64,000 nt of DNA, from positions 2,534 to 66,533 of the forward strand of contig JXCB02000006.1 in assembly GCA_000828075.3 (NCBI GenBank). The letters are read 5' to 3'. The first letter of the stretch is position 1, and each line of letters begins with the position of its first letter. A program made the position numbers and the translations under genes. Source of the DNA: Tolypothrix campylonemoides VB511288. Lineage in GTDB: Bacteria; Cyanobacteriota; Cyanobacteriia; Cyanobacteriales; Nostocaceae. Below the pieces are notes generated by a model. It searched no databases, was not told where the DNA came from, and saw only the letters and a list, made by a program, of their open reading frames with translations. This document shows positions 9,120-18,548 of this stretch, one piece after another.

Positions 9120-10523
9120 TTACTTGGCATCAGCAAGGCTTTTTTCAATAGCACCCTTAGTTGCAAGCTTACCCAATGTACCTGATGCCATTAATTTAGG
9201 CAGGTTCTCAATATCTTCTAGCAAAGCCAGTTTACTTTCTCCAGTTTCAGAATCTCGATGCGCTACAACCACGAATGGTACTATTTCTGGTCCTAAAGCA
9301 TCAAGCAAAGCTGGGTTATGAGTCGTTATTAATATGTCAATTTTTCTTGTTTCACCAATTTCTCGCAGCATTCTTACCAGTAATTCTGCCCGCGAGGGAT
9401 GAAGCCCGTTATCTATTTCTTCAATTACCAGTTGACTACCTTCTGGTCGAGTAAGAAGCGCTGTAAGGATAGCTATAAATCTCAGCGTACCATCCGACAT
9501 ACTTCTAGCATCTATCTCTGTGATGTGACCTGGTTTCCATAGCTCCTCACAGTAAAGCATGGCATCTGTACCGAACCTACCGATTTTTTCTGCCCAAATT
9601 TTTTGAATATCTCCTTCTGGCAAATTCTTAGCGTAGGCAGAAATAGTTTCTTCCACCTCAGCTTTTTGTTTTTCAGGCAATGCTGCTAATACACCAGCAA
9701 TGTTTGAGGCATCACTTTCAAGCGTGTCAGAAAGCAGTGAGTAATCCCGCATTTTGGAAGGAATGGGATTCAGAATGAAAATATTTGTGAGGGCAGAGCT
9801 TATTAGATTTATTTTGTCTAATGTATGACTCAATACATCTATTTTTTCTTCTATTTTTTCTATATTAAGTGTCTTGATTTTGGTATTTATTGATGTGATT
9901 CCATTTACTAAAAATTCAGTTAACGATTCTACTTCTTTTTGATTGTTTTTTTGTAAAATCTTCTCATTATTCTGATTTTGAGCGGCTGATATTTCCTTAA
10001 CTAACTCGTTTAATTCTTTAACATTATTGTTGACTTGCTTGAAAATATCAGAGTGTAACTTGTTTTTCTTTAAAAGTATCTTTAATTCTGGAAAAAAAGA
10101 TTTTTTGGATTTCGTATCATTAATTAAAATCTCTTCCAGAAGATGCTCATCATTTTTTTTATATTCTATACGTTCTTGCAAAACTTGAACAACAGGTTTT
10201 GTTTGTACTGTAATACTATAAAGATAATCGGGATTTTCATCTTCCCCTTGAAGAATTGCCTTTAATGTAAACTGAGTTTCATTCTTTAGTGCAGCCCATT
10301 CTACACCACCCCGAATTGAGGGTAAAGTTTTATCTCCTGCCAAAGCTGCTTCAATATCCTCGCCTCTAACTATTCTTTGAAGAAATTCCAAAGCTTCAAC
10401 GACATTCGATTTACCACTCGCATTTGTACCAATAAGAACAGTCAGTGGGTCAATCGGAAGTTCTGCATAACGAAAACTTTTCCAATTCTCAAGGATGAGT
10501 TGCTTAAGCATGACCCACTCCAA
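9120..10523 (-). CDS. AAA/ABC-type ATPase (RecF/OLD-like head domain)
   Basis: The 467-aa product (463 aa if started at MLKQLILENWKSF, ATG at 10511, which I prefer because the family begins there) has Walker A GTNASGKSNVVEAL near residues 33-46. A long helical insertion rich in N, K, E and I spans residues ~150-280, and the Walker B/signature region LVIEEIDNGLHPSRAELL is followed by the histidine switch ITTHNPALLDAL. This is the SMC/RecF-like head found in AAA_21-type and OLD-family ATPases; no TOPRIM nuclease follows, and the nuclease function appears to be supplied in trans by the PIN-like gene 8 bp downstream. The middle of the gene (9780-10200) is much more AT-rich than its surroundings, which hints at transfer. 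Confidence 0.82.
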   Translation of the reverse strand: MEWVMLKQLILENWKSFRYAELPIDPLTVLIGTNASGKSNVVEALEFLQRIVRGEDIEAALAGDKTLPSIRGGVEWAALKNETQFTLKAILQGEDENPDYLYSITVQTKPVVQVLQERIEYKKNDEHLLEEILINDTKSKKSFFPELKILLKKNKLHSDIFKQVNNNVKELNELVKEISAAQNQNNEKILQKNNQKEVESLTEFLVNGITSINTKIKTLNIEKIEEKIDVLSHTLDKINLISSALTNIFILNPIPSKMRDYSLLSDTLESDASNIAGVLAALPEKQKAEVEETISAYAKNLPEGDIQKIWAEKIGRFGTDAMLYCEELWKPGHITEIDARSMSDGTLRFIAILTALLTRPEGSQLVIEEIDNGLHPSRAELLVRMLREIGETRKIDILITTHNPALLDALGPEIVPFVVVAHRDSETGESKLALLEDIENLPKLMASGTLGKLATKGAIEKSLADAK

Positions 10524-10555
10524 AACTCTAATAGTTGACTTTTCTTATTATCGCT

Positions 10556-11662
10556 TTATCGCTCTAGCAAAACAGTTGGGGTTTGTTCACCAGAAATGCT
10601 ATCACCTGAGTTATGCTCCGCAGGCGGTAGCCTAAATCCCCCAGCACGCCAGCTATCCGCCACATCTTTGATAAAACTGGCTATAGGTATAGCAACCAAT
10701 AAACCCAGTAGTCCTCCCAGTTTGGTTCCTAACAGCAAGGAAATGACCACCCACACGGGATTTAAGCCAGTCAAATTCCCCAGAAGGCGAGGAGCAACAA
10801 AATTAGAATTCACTTGGTCGATCGCCACAGCAACGGCTAAAACTTCTATCCCTAACCAAAAGTTCTGCAATCCCACCAATAAGCTTACTATAGCAATACC
10901 TATACCCGTGCCAAAGGGGAACAGAGAAAAGAATCCAATGACAATACCAAAAAGTAAAGCTAAGGGAACTTGCAGCGCCAAAAATACAAGTATCAAAGCA
11001 ACCGCTAGCAAAGCACCCAATGTTGCTTGTCCAATAAAGTAATTTTGAAAGTCCTCGCGCAATAATTGTCGTACTTGCGAACCAATATGAGGCGAGAACC
11101 ACAGAAAAATTCCATCCCAAAGACGTTCTCCGTTCAATACTAAGTAGATAGTCAGTACGACCGTCAGCAGCACATTGACCACACTACCAATGGTATCCAC
11201 AGCAAAACCGAGGATTTGACCGGTAAAGGACTGAACTTGATTGGATAATCTGTCTAACACTTGAGTCAATAAACCACTCAAATTCACGGGAAGCTGTTGA
11301 GTCGCAGCCCAGTCTTGGAAAGCTTGCAGTTGTTGAGTTCCAGAATCAATCCAACTTGGCAAAAAATTAGCCAGTTCGTTAAGCTGTTCCAAAATCAGAG
11401 GAACTAAGGTGAGAGCTAAAGCGGCTACAATCACTACAGCTAACAACAACACACTCCCAACAGCTAAGTTGCGTTTTACCCTTCGTTGTTGGAAAAACCG
11501 AATGGGATAGTCTAGAACAAAAGCCAGCAAACTGGCGGCGACAAAGATATTGACCAAAGGTTGAAAATACTGCATCACCTGAAGCAATACCCAACCGTTG
11601 AGTACAGCCAGGGGAAATGCGAGGCTCAAACTTAACCATCGTGGTAGTTTGTAGTTAGTCAT
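10556..11662 (-). CDS. AI-2E family transporter (PerM/YdiK-like)
   Basis: The 368-aa product has about eight hydrophobic segments with the family pattern. Two N-terminal helices are followed by LVPLILEQLNELANFLPSW (amphipathic part) and further membrane helices. The conserved region NSNFVAPRLLGNLTGLNPVW and VISLLLGTKLGGLLGLLVAI marks AI-2E family permeases. Some relatives export autoinducer or act as Na+/H+ antiporters, but most members have no proven substrate. The C-terminal tail is hydrophilic. Its start codon overlaps the last base of the NUDIX gene, so the two form a coupled unit. Confidence 0.88.
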   Translation of the reverse strand: MTNYKLPRWLSLSLAFPLAVLNGWVLLQVMQYFQPLVNIFVAASLLAFVLDYPIRFFQQRRVKRNLAVGSVLLLAVVIVAALALTLVPLILEQLNELANFLPSWIDSGTQQLQAFQDWAATQQLPVNLSGLLTQVLDRLSNQVQSFTGQILGFAVDTIGSVVNVLLTVVLTIYLVLNGERLWDGIFLWFSPHIGSQVRQLLREDFQNYFIGQATLGALLAVALILVFLALQVPLALLFGIVIGFFSLFPFGTGIGIAIVSLLVGLQNFWLGIEVLAVAVAIDQVNSNFVAPRLLGNLTGLNPVWVVISLLLGTKLGGLLGLLVAIPIASFIKDVADSWRAGGFRLPPAEHNSGDSISGEQTPTVLLER

Positions 11663-12126
11663 TAGTTATTAGTCAGATTAACACTTGAGTCAGAAGACAA
11701 TTTATCGTGTCTCTCCATAAAATCTAACAAAATCTGCTGATGCACAGGTCCAAAGGGTCGTACGTCTCCTGATACAGCTGAATAACTCGCACCCAAACGA
11801 ATGTCTTGCGGTGTTATTAAGCCCATATCCCAACCTTCATTCAGAACCAGTTGATTTAATTCCACCTGAAGGGGTGCATAGAAGACATGACGAACCGCAA
11901 TTTTGTCGCGATAGCAGCCAAACTTAGAAAATGTTGATGGTAGAGTATAGCCAATTTCTTCTAAAATTTCCCGTTGTACCGCCACCTCTGGAGTTTCACC
12001 CGGTTCTATGTGTCCGCCAAAAAATGCCCAGTGACCAGGATACACAATATTAGGTTTGTTATCCCGCAACTGCATGAGAAACTTGTTGTTTTGGTAGAGA
12101 ATGGCGATCGCCACTTCGGTAGCCAT
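11662..12126 (-). CDS. NUDIX hydrolase
   Basis: The product of about 154 aa (start [12 protein letters not shown] at 12126; an ATG two codons earlier at 12132 is possible) contains the Nudix box [24 protein letters not shown] with the G-x5-E-x7-R-E-x2-E-E-x-G pattern complete. Such enzymes hydrolyse nucleoside diphosphates linked to another moiety, often in nucleotide-pool cleaning. The substrate cannot be told. It is the first gene of a two-gene unit with the AI-2E transporter. Confidence 0.9.
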   Translation of the reverse strand: MATEVAIAILYQNNKFLMQLRDNKPNIVYPGHWAFFGGHIEPGETPEVAVQREILEEIGYTLPSTFSKFGCYRDKIAVRHVFYAPLQVELNQLVLNEGWDMGLITPQDIRLGASYSAVSGDVRPFGPVHQQILLDFMERHDKLSSDSSVNLTNN

Positions 12127-12254
12127 ATTCACTCCTGTTGTGATGATTTACCTGTTCACGATAAACATTGTCTCTCATGCATGACTACCACAAAAACTTT
12201 AACTCTTTAATATAACCCTTGCGGTGCAAGGGTTATGAATGTTATACAGCAATA

Positions 12255-12671
12255 TTACTTGGGAGGGTTAAAGCCAGCTTTTTGCGCGGTAGCTGTATCT
12301 GCAAAGCAAATGTTTGGCTTGACCTTTTCATAATCGAGTGACTTGGGAGCATGAAGTATGTTGCCCCGCTTCTTGGTAACTACGCCCTTAACAGGAGCAT
12401 TGCTAGGACAAGTGGTCTCTCCTTGGGGCTTAACACCTAACTTCTGAGCTTCAGCCGAAATCCCAGTAGTTGAAGAAGCACCAGTTGTCCCTGTTCCAGG
12501 ACTATCTGAGGTTCCAGTCCCAGCAGACGGAGCAGTTGTAGATGTAGACGCGCCAGAGTCGCTAGATGGAGAAGTATTGCCTTCCTCAGCCTTGTTCCCA
12601 CAACCGGAGAGGGCTAAGATAGTCAAAAGTGCGATGGAAATAGTCCATTGATATCGCAATATATTTTTCAT
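12255..12671 (-). CDS. Lipoprotein with C-terminal sunset-like domain
   Basis: From the ATG at 12671 the product is about 138 aa and begins MKNILRYQWTISIALLTILA followed by the lipobox LSGC, a clear type II signal. An earlier GTG at 12698 would spoil the signal peptide start. After the cysteine comes a Ser/Thr/Gly-rich linker of about 50 residues. The C-terminal 45 residues (PVKGVVTKKRGNILHAPKSL, then NICFADTATAQKAGFNPPK) match the pattern of small 'sunset'-type domains (xxKGN..G..YH.P...Y...P..CF.TE.EA..AG), found at the ends of secreted nuclease-like proteins. It is probably membrane-anchored; the function is unknown. Confidence 0.72.
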   Translation of the reverse strand: MKNILRYQWTISIALLTILALSGCGNKAEEGNTSPSSDSGASTSTTAPSAGTGTSDSPGTGTTGASSTTGISAEAQKLGVKPQGETTCPSNAPVKGVVTKKRGNILHAPKSLDYEKVKPNICFADTATAQKAGFNPPK

Positions 12672-12725
12672 AGCCTGTTTTGATTGCTGAAATTGCACCC
12701 ATTAGACCGTAAGTCGGTCGGTTTA

Positions 12726-12903
12726 ATTAGGGATTTCCAAGAAATAAATTATCCATCTTGTGGGGGAGCCAGCGCTGCAGGAGGGTTTCCCTCCGTAGGC
12801 GACTGGCGTTGGGCATCCTGCCCGCCCTGAATACAAAGGACGGGTGGGGACACCCATCCCACAAGAAAATTTGGGATATTTTTTTATTTGGAAGTCCCTT
12901 AAA
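12726..12903. mobile_element. 178-bp inverted-repeat element (MITE-like)
   Basis: The left end (ttagggatttccaagaaata) and the reverse complement of the right end (taagggacttccaaataaaa) are imperfect inverted repeats of about 28 bp. The interior contains GC-rich palindromes with cccatcccacaag, a motif also found at 39050 and inside the NACHT gene at 54210. There is no coding capacity. The right end is identical over 16 bases with 395-410. Confidence 0.7.
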
Positions 12904-13011
12904 CTCAATGTAAAGAAGGGTAAAGGTGAGGGATTTGGGTAAGTAACCTTCTCTTACCCTTTCCCTCTACCCTTGTACAGGTTTTTTGTTTATTTACGCC
13001 CTGCTGCTTAT

Positions 13012-13356
13012 CTAACCGACACTGACTTCGTCAGTTGTAACGTCTGTTGCACCGCTAACACCGCTTGCAATGTTTACCAGTTGGTCGAGAATCTCTTGAC
13101 TGGGAACTGACCCTTTAAGAACAACTGTGCTGCCCGTTTGTGCTACCCACAAGTTGTTAATATTATCAAATTCGGGGTTTTCATCAAAAGCTAGGGCGAC
13201 CCGCTTTGCTAAACCACTCTGGTCATACTCTCCATTTAACCCGACTCGCTCTAAAGGAATGTCTTCGCCGTTGTTCTGACTCACTGTAGTGGGATCGGGA
13301 TTCACTTGAGCATCTTGAGGTTTTTCCAGTCCAAAAAGTCTTTGTAACCAACCCAT
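13012..13356 (-). CDS. BON domain protein
   Basis: The product starts MGWLQRLFGLEKPQD at 13356, supported by ggag about 10 bases upstream, and is about 114 aa. The C-terminal half (LAKRVALAFDENPEFDNINN, then VVLKGSVPSQEILDQLVNIA and VSGATDVTTDEVSV) is a BON fold, a small module for binding phospholipid or protein at membranes. The N-terminus has no signal peptide but carries a hydrophobic/basic amphipathic stretch that could touch the membrane. Similar cyanobacterial proteins are annotated as LysM/BON-like or stress-related. Confidence 0.75.
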   Translation of the reverse strand: MGWLQRLFGLEKPQDAQVNPDPTTVSQNNGEDIPLERVGLNGEYDQSGLAKRVALAFDENPEFDNINNLWVAQTGSTVVLKGSVPSQEILDQLVNIASGVSGATDVTTDEVSVG

Positions 13357-13383
13357 AAACTTTTTTCTCCAAATATTAAACAC

Positions 13384-13992
13384 TTCATTGTTGGTCTACT
13401 TCAAATCAGGGTTATTTTCTTCTCTCCCAACCCGTGCAGGTTTGTGTTCCCTACTATTTGTTCATAAACGATTTGTTCATAAATTTTCTAGTGGGTTTGA
13501 GGACAAACAAAATACCCCTGCCTTAAAAGCAGAGTTGTTGCTTTATGAAAAAGAACGCAATAAATAGAGTTAAAAACTTATGAAAAATTGTTTCTTTCTC
13601 TATCTAAAGTATGTATTTTTTGTCTCTAAAGCAACAATGTATAATGATGACGACTTCGTAGATTACAACACTTATACATAAAATATGCTAAAGAAAAAAT
13701 AAATTTTTCCTATTTTAGGATTGCTATAGAGTAAGTTAACAAATATAGTCGCTGTCACCCCCTTCGGGGAATTCAAAATTAAGAATCCCTATAAATAAAT
13801 TCAGGGGCTTGCATCTTTTTTTGAATTTTGAATTTGAGCGTAAGCGCAAAGAGCGCTCACTACGAAGCCTTAAAAACTAATGCTTTCTTAGCACTAATAC
13901 TAAAACTCTATTCATTCGCATTGCTGGGGGCTTCTGGATGAAAGAAGTTCCCATAACTTGTTGGGTTGACGTTCCAATCACTGCTCTTGTAT
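13384..13992. other. Intergenic region, repeats at the right half
   Basis: No gene is seen. The left half is AT-rich and could hold the promoter for the BON gene. The right half carries dispersed repeats: aattcaaaattaagaatccc at 13770, gaattttgaatttgagcg at 13815, and the gcgcaaagagcgctcactac element at about 13844, which recurs at 24533 and 44362. Confidence 0.6.
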
Positions 13993-14400
13993 TTACTGTT
14001 CCTCTATATAAAGTTCCCCATATTCCTTACCAGCTAAAGGAATACTTTGGTGACGAACTTTACCTTTAATCACCACTTGCTCTCCCTCGCCTAGACCAGT
14101 TTGATTGGTGACAACCCAGATCTTAGCTGTAGAATCATTAATTTGATATGCATATTGATTCAAAAGTGGAATTCGCTTTTCTACCTTACCTTGTATGTAG
14201 ACTGTAGTACCATCGTCCTGTTGTGGTTTCAAGTCCTGAATTTGGGTGATGTTGGCTCCTATGGCATTCATGCCAAACCGCCCCAAGTTACCACAACTCA
14301 GCAGTCCCCCTATAAGGCAAAGGGTCAATCCCAGGCGTATGGGTACGACAATGCCATATTTGTATAAAAACGAGAAGTTGAAATTTTTCACGAGTTGCAT
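13993..14400 (-). CDS. Small lipoprotein with OB-fold-like domain
   Basis: The start at 14400 (MQLVKNFNFSF) is chosen because a good ribosome site ggagg lies about 8-12 bases upstream; the product is 135 aa. A hydrophobic N-terminal segment (IVVPIRLGLTLCLIGG) ends in the lipobox LLSCG, so the mature protein is probably lipid-anchored. The remainder, with TTVYIQGKVEKRIPLLNQYA, AKIWVVTN and EQVVIKGKVRHQSIPLAGKE, shows the five-strand pattern of a bacterial OB fold. The ligand is unknown. An AT-rich gattatcatta site lies some 70 bp upstream, a weaker relative of the Fur-box-like site at 335. Confidence 0.65.
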   Translation of the reverse strand: MQLVKNFNFSFLYKYGIVVPIRLGLTLCLIGGLLSCGNLGRFGMNAIGANITQIQDLKPQQDDGTTVYIQGKVEKRIPLLNQYAYQINDSTAKIWVVTNQTGLGEGEQVVIKGKVRHQSIPLAGKEYGELYIEEQ

Positions 14401-14784
14401 AACGAGTACCTCCACTCGCAAATTTTGGCATCAGTGCTTGGGTTGTGACAATTTTAATTTAACAAGCGATTATCATTACTTTATGTTTCAGTATCAAAAA
14501 CTTGCAAAAAGCAACTCGTCATACCATTTTGGATGCGTGGATGTGAAAATCCTACATAGACTCAGTTTCACTCAATCATGTGTGGCATTCTTTTTTCACG
14601 CTCAGTCTCCGAATCGTTTTCCTTGAAAATCTAAAATTCTTTCCTGGTTGGGGAAGATTCTAAATTCTGGGTTCTCAAGTCTTCTTAGACAACCAATCTG
14701 AGAAGATAAAGAATGTGGTCTTGCTGTTTACGCTCAGGCACCTGACAGCAACGCCAAGGCGTAGCGTACTTGTGTTGAATTCTC
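14401..14784. other. Divergent intergenic region before folD
   Basis: No gene is seen. It must hold the promoters of the minus-strand lipoprotein and of folD. A short dispersed repeat (caacgccaaggcgtagcgta) sits at 14750, about 20 bp ahead of the folD start. Confidence 0.5.
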
Positions 14785-15666
14785 ATGGAAACAAAAACAG
14801 CCAAACTTCTTGATGGTAAAGCGTTAGCTGAAAAAATTCAGCAAGAACTTTCTCATGGCGTTAAAGAATTGCAACCCCAAATAGGACGCCCGCCAGGTTT
14901 AGCAGTGCTGATGGTGGGCGATAACCCAGCGTCAGCAGCTTATGTACGCGGTAAAGAACGAGCTTGCCAGAAAGTGGGTATTGCCTCTTTTGGCAAACAT
15001 TTTCCCACGCAAACGACCCAAGCAGAATTAGAAGAAGTGATTGCTGCACTTAACAATGATCAAAGGGTGGATGGCATTCTGGTGCAATTACCGCTCCCTA
15101 ACCACTTGGATGCTGTGGGACTTTTGCATCAAATAGAGCCAGATAAAGACGCTGATGGACTGCACCCACTTAACTTAGGACGACTGGTACGGGGAGAACT
15201 AGGTTTACGCAGTTGCACTCCGGCGGGAATCATGCGGCTGTTGCACGAATATGCAATTCCCTTGCAGGGAAAACAGGCGGTGGTAGTAGGACGTAGTATT
15301 TTGGTGGGCAAACCAATGGCTTTGATGCTCTTGGAGGCAGATGCTACTGTGACTGTAGCTCATTCGCGATCGCACGACTTGCCATCCATCACCAAAAATG
15401 CTGATATTCTGATTGCAGCAGTAGGTCGTCCAGGACTCATTACTGCCGAAATGGTGAAACCGGGCGCTGTTGTGGTAGATGTGGGAATGAATCGCGTCAC
15501 AGACTCAGATGGCAATAGTCGTCTAGTAGGCGATGTTGACTTTGAGTCCACTGCTAAGGTAGCCGAATACCTCACACCAGTTCCAGGTGGTGTTGGTCCG
15601 ATGACAGTCGCCATGTTACTGCAAAATACTTTTTCCAGTTATTTAAGAACGAATCAAAAATTATGA
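14785..15666 (+). CDS. folD: Methylenetetrahydrofolate dehydrogenase / methenyl-THF cyclohydrolase
   Basis: The 293-aa product is a full-length FolD, which interconverts 5,10-methylene- and 10-formyl-tetrahydrofolate in two steps using NADP. Visible signatures are [18 protein letters not shown] (with the catalytic Tyr and Lys), [10 protein letters not shown], the Rossmann segment [17 protein letters not shown] and the C-terminal [15 protein letters not shown]. The cytosolic one-carbon pathway feeds purine and formyl-methionine synthesis. It is followed by crtE and a PAP2-like gene in the same direction, an arrangement I know from other cyanobacteria. Confidence 0.97.
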   Translation: METKTAKLLDGKALAEKIQQELSHGVKELQPQIGRPPGLAVLMVGDNPASAAYVRGKERACQKVGIASFGKHFPTQTTQAELEEVIAALNNDQRVDGILVQLPLPNHLDAVGLLHQIEPDKDADGLHPLNLGRLVRGELGLRSCTPAGIMRLLHEYAIPLQGKQAVVVGRSILVGKPMALMLLEADATVTVAHSRSHDLPSITKNADILIAAVGRPGLITAEMVKPGAVVVDVGMNRVTDSDGNSRLVGDVDFESTAKVAEYLTPVPGGVGPMTVAMLLQNTFSSYLRTNQKL

Positions 15667-15818
15667 ATTAAGAATTATGAACTATGAATTATGAGTATTA
15701 TTCTTCACTCTTGACTCTTAAGTCCTAAATTTTTTCCTTACTTCTCACTCCTGATTCTTAATGTGCCAAAGCCTCGTAAAATTGTTACTCACATAACACA
15801 ATATTAAGGAATTCAAGA
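15667..15818. repeat. AT-rich tandem repeats between folD and crtE
   Basis: Variants of gaattatgaactatgaatta are repeated several times after the folD stop, followed by cttctcactcctgattctta. Similar attcataatttatcattcat repeats fill 16760-16850 after crtE. They separate genes transcribed in the same direction. Confidence 0.6.
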
Positions 15819-16745
15819 ATGGTAGCAGCAGATAACATTCAAAAGACTCCTGAGCCAGCCAAATTTGACCTAAGAGCCTATCTTAAAGAGCGACAAAAGC
15901 TTTGTGAAGCTGCTTTGGATAAAGCGATTCCCATACATTATCCAGAAAAGATTTACGAAGCAATGCGCTATTCACTCTTAGCAGGAGGTAAGCGTTTACG
16001 CCCGATTCTTTGCCTTGCTACCTGTGAAATGGTGGGCGGTACAATCGAAATGGCAGTTGCAACAGCTTGTGCTGTGGAGATGATCCACACAATGTCGCTG
16101 ATTCACGACGACTTGCCAGCAATGGATAATGATGATTACCGTCGGGGTCAGTTGACAAATCACAAAGTTTATGGTGAAGATATAGCAATTTTGGCTGGGG
16201 ATGGCTTGTTAGCTTATGCTTTTGAGCATGTGGTAACTCACACCCAGAATGTACCACTGGAGAGAGTTGTACAGGTCATTGCTCATTTGGGTCGTGCTAC
16301 GGGAGCGACTGGCTTGGTCGGGGGTCAAGTGCTAGATTTAGAATCGGAAGGAAAGACAGATATTTCCCTAGAAACGTTGAGTTTCATTCATAGTCACAAA
16401 ACAGGTGCCCTCTTAGAAGCTTGTGTTGTTTGTGGTGGTATTTTAGGAGGAGCATCATCTGAAGATGTGCAGCGACTGTCTCGCTATTCCCAAAACATTG
16501 GGCTTGCCTTCCAAATTATTGATGACATTCTAGATATCACTGCAACCTATGAGCAATTGGGCAAAACTGCTGGAAAAGACGAAAAAGCTCAAAAGGTGAC
16601 GTATCCCAGTCTTTGGGGACTCGAAGAATCAAAACAAAAAGCTCAACAGCTGATTGAAGATGCTTGTGCAGAATTAGAACCCTTTGGAGAAAAAGCTTTG
16701 CCTTTAAAGGAGTTAGCGCACTTTATCACCAATCGTAAGCACTAA
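15819..16745 (+). CDS. crtE: Geranylgeranyl diphosphate synthase
   Basis: The 308-aa product is an all-trans polyprenyl diphosphate synthase. It has the first Asp-rich motif in [15 protein letters not shown], the second in [14 protein letters not shown], the substrate-binding [11 protein letters not shown] and the [10 protein letters not shown] segment. The position relative to the first Asp-rich motif and the similarity to cyanobacterial CrtE favour GGPP, the precursor for carotenoids, phytol and quinone tails, over shorter products. It lies between folD and a PAP2-like gene. Confidence 0.93.
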   Translation: MVAADNIQKTPEPAKFDLRAYLKERQKLCEAALDKAIPIHYPEKIYEAMRYSLLAGGKRLRPILCLATCEMVGGTIEMAVATACAVEMIHTMSLIHDDLPAMDNDDYRRGQLTNHKVYGEDIAILAGDGLLAYAFEHVVTHTQNVPLERVVQVIAHLGRATGATGLVGGQVLDLESEGKTDISLETLSFIHSHKTGALLEACVVCGGILGGASSEDVQRLSRYSQNIGLAFQIIDDILDITATYEQLGKTAGKDEKAQKVTYPSLWGLEESKQKAQQLIEDACAELEPFGEKALPLKELAHFITNRKH

Positions 16746-16869
16746 ATAATGAATGATGAATGATAAAGGCTGAGCGAGTTTACAATTCATAATTTATCAT
16801 TCATAATTCACATTTCTTTTCATAATTTATCATTCATAATTCATAACTTCTCATCTTACGCAAAATAGC

Positions 16870-17343
16870 ATGCAGGACATAGGCGATATATTAGACAACC
16901 GAGTGCTGTGGGTTGCTCTAGTAGCTTGTTTGATGGCTCAAGCATTGAAGCTCGTCATCGAGCTTATCAAGAACCGTAAACTGAATATAAGTGTTTTAGT
17001 CACAACTGGAGGTATGCCTAGTGCTCACTCAGCACTGGTAACAGCCTTAGCAACTGGAGTAGGACAAACTCTTGGTTGGGCTTCTGCGGAATTTGCGGTG
17101 GCGATGATTTTTGCCATTATAGTCATGTATGACGCCGCAGGAGTTCGCCAAGCCGCTGGAAAGCAAGCCCGGATTCTCAATCAAATGATTGATGAATTAT
17201 TTCACGAACACCCAGAATTTAACGGCGATCGCCTCAAGGAATTGCTGGGACATACACCAGTTCAAGTCATTGCTGGCTCGGCGTTGGGTATAACTGTCTC
17301 TTGGTTGGCGAGATCAACCGGCGTGTTGGTTTTTAGTCCATAG
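16870..17343 (+). CDS. Divergent PAP2 family membrane protein (YuiD-like)
   Basis: The 157-aa integral membrane protein has the divergent PAP2 signature: KLNISVLVTTGGMPSAHSAL with the Ser-His pair, then MIFAIIVMYDAAGVRQAAGK and ILNQMIDELF. Four hydrophobic segments are visible. It is related to acid phosphatases of lipid phosphates. Being adjacent to crtE, it may act on prenyl phosphates, which is inference from context only. Confidence 0.88.
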   Translation: MQDIGDILDNRVLWVALVACLMAQALKLVIELIKNRKLNISVLVTTGGMPSAHSALVTALATGVGQTLGWASAEFAVAMIFAIIVMYDAAGVRQAAGKQARILNQMIDELFHEHPEFNGDRLKELLGHTPVQVIAGSALGITVSWLARSTGVLVFSP

Positions 17344-17373
17344 TCAATCCTGCTTTTCAAAAGAAGCTGACGG

Positions 17374-18057
17374 CTACTGCAAACGCACTGTTGAGCGCAG
17401 TAGCACCACTTTACGACTATCTACAAGTAGGGCAAAAAAACCTTGTTCGCTCAGCTTCTCCAATGTGCTATATGCTTCTTTTTGGTTAGGTGTGTAAATA
17501 GCCAGCAAATAAGGGCGTTGTCCGTAGGAAACAAAACCTACGTCTCCTCCCACCACTTGCCGCACTTGATTGGCAACTTCCGGGCGGTTGTAGTAATCTA
17601 CCAATACGGCGAAACCCCCTCCCAACCGTTCGGGTTTATAGCTGACTGGCTGAGGCTGAGTCTGTACCACCTCTCTTGAGCGAGCCGTGTCCGACGGTCG
17701 AGTGGTGATAGTACCAGACAAACCGGCAACATTGTTGATATACTTTGCCCAATTGTTAGCATCGTCTATTTTTGTAAACCCACCTATGCGTGTCACTACT
17801 GTATCTTTGAGATATCTACAGGTGGTTGTTTTAATGTTAGACGGTAAAGCGTGGCGCAACTGTTTCTGATTATCTGCTGTGGGACTGATAACCAACAAAA
17901 GATATTCACCTGCATTGGGAGGTTGACAAACGGGAAGATCTTGTTGTCGTTGAGCCAAAGCAGAATTTATGCCGCTAGAAGAGCCGACAAGGGCTACCAC
18001 TAAACCACTCACTAAGGCATTTGGTATCTGAAATTTCTGGACAACAGTCTTATACAT
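17374..18057 (-). CDS. Secreted protein with SPOR-like repeats
   Basis: The 227-aa product starts with a signal-peptide-like segment (NALVSGLVVALVGSSSG, then SALAQRQ as a probable cleavage area). The mature part has two related modules, NAGEYLLLVISPTADNQ...VVTRIGGFTKIDDANNWAKY and GGFAVLVDYYNRPEVANQVR...PYLLAIYTPNQKEAYSTLEK. These follow the SPOR-domain pattern of a glycan-binding fold that handles tandem strands and helices. Probable location is the periplasm. No obvious operon partner; it converges with the PAP2-like gene. Confidence 0.65.
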   Translation of the reverse strand: MYKTVVQKFQIPNALVSGLVVALVGSSSGINSALAQRQQDLPVCQPPNAGEYLLLVISPTADNQKQLRHALPSNIKTTTCRYLKDTVVTRIGGFTKIDDANNWAKYINNVAGLSGTITTRPSDTARSREVVQTQPQPVSYKPERLGGGFAVLVDYYNRPEVANQVRQVVGGDVGFVSYGQRPYLLAIYTPNQKEAYSTLEKLSEQGFFALLVDSRKVVLLRSTVRLQ

Positions 18058-18123
18058 AAAATTTTATTGAACTTTTTTCTCAAAAAATTATATTTAGTTA
18101 TTAGTCAATAGTCTATAGTCCAA

Positions 18124-18156
18124 TAACTAATAACTAATGACTAATGACTAATGACC
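18124..18156. repeat. Heptamer tandem repeat (TAATGAC type)
   Basis: Tandem ctaatga units sit between the SPOR-like gene and ycf54, on the opposite strand orientation to the ttagtca array at 18549. They belong to the short tandemly repeated sequences common in heterocystous cyanobacteria. Confidence 0.75.
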
Positions 18157-18161
18157 ATACA

Positions 18162-18491
18162 CTAAGACACGGCAGCCAAAGATGCCAACGCATCAGGAAT
18201 TTCTGGTGAAGGAGCTTGAAATTCGCCTGTTAGGACATATTCCAATCGAAGTTTCAACCAGGTAATAAATTGAGGATTGGTGGAAATAATCGCCACTGCT
18301 GGTTGAGGACACTTCGCCTTAACTTCTGCCATTTGGGGTGCTTCCAAAAAAGCTGGCTGCTTAACCACCCAAAAATCAATTTCTTTTTCTTGTTCGTGGT
18401 AGTGACGGGTGCGTTCCTTGAGAACTTCCTCCATCGGTTCTTCTTCAAGAAGAAAGCGTTGAGAAGCCAAAACGTAATAGTATGTTTGCAT
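18162..18491 (-). CDS. ycf54: Ycf54 family protein (Mg-protoporphyrin ester cyclase complex)
   Basis: The 109-aa product matches the cyanobacterial/plastid Ycf54 family throughout: YYYVLASQRFLLEEEPMEEV, RTRHYHEQEKEIDFWVVKQP and CPQPAVAIISTNPQFITWLK. Ycf54 is an auxiliary subunit of the oxidative cyclase that closes the isocyclic ring in chlorophyll synthesis, together with AcsF. It is a strong indicator of an oxygenic phototroph. The gene is separated from its neighbours by tandem heptamer repeats on both sides. Confidence 0.95.
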   Translation of the reverse strand: MQTYYYVLASQRFLLEEEPMEEVLKERTRHYHEQEKEIDFWVVKQPAFLEAPQMAEVKAKCPQPAVAIISTNPQFITWLKLRLEYVLTGEFQAPSPEIPDALASLAAVS

Positions 18492-18548
18492 TTTCTTCCT
18501 TTGGTTGCTAAGTAAGTCGGCACAAATAAAGTTAACTCGTTGAGGCTG

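Noticed and set aside
10596-11042. 148-aa plus-strand frame inside the AI-2E transporter gene
   Set aside because: Antisense shadow of a well-conserved gene.
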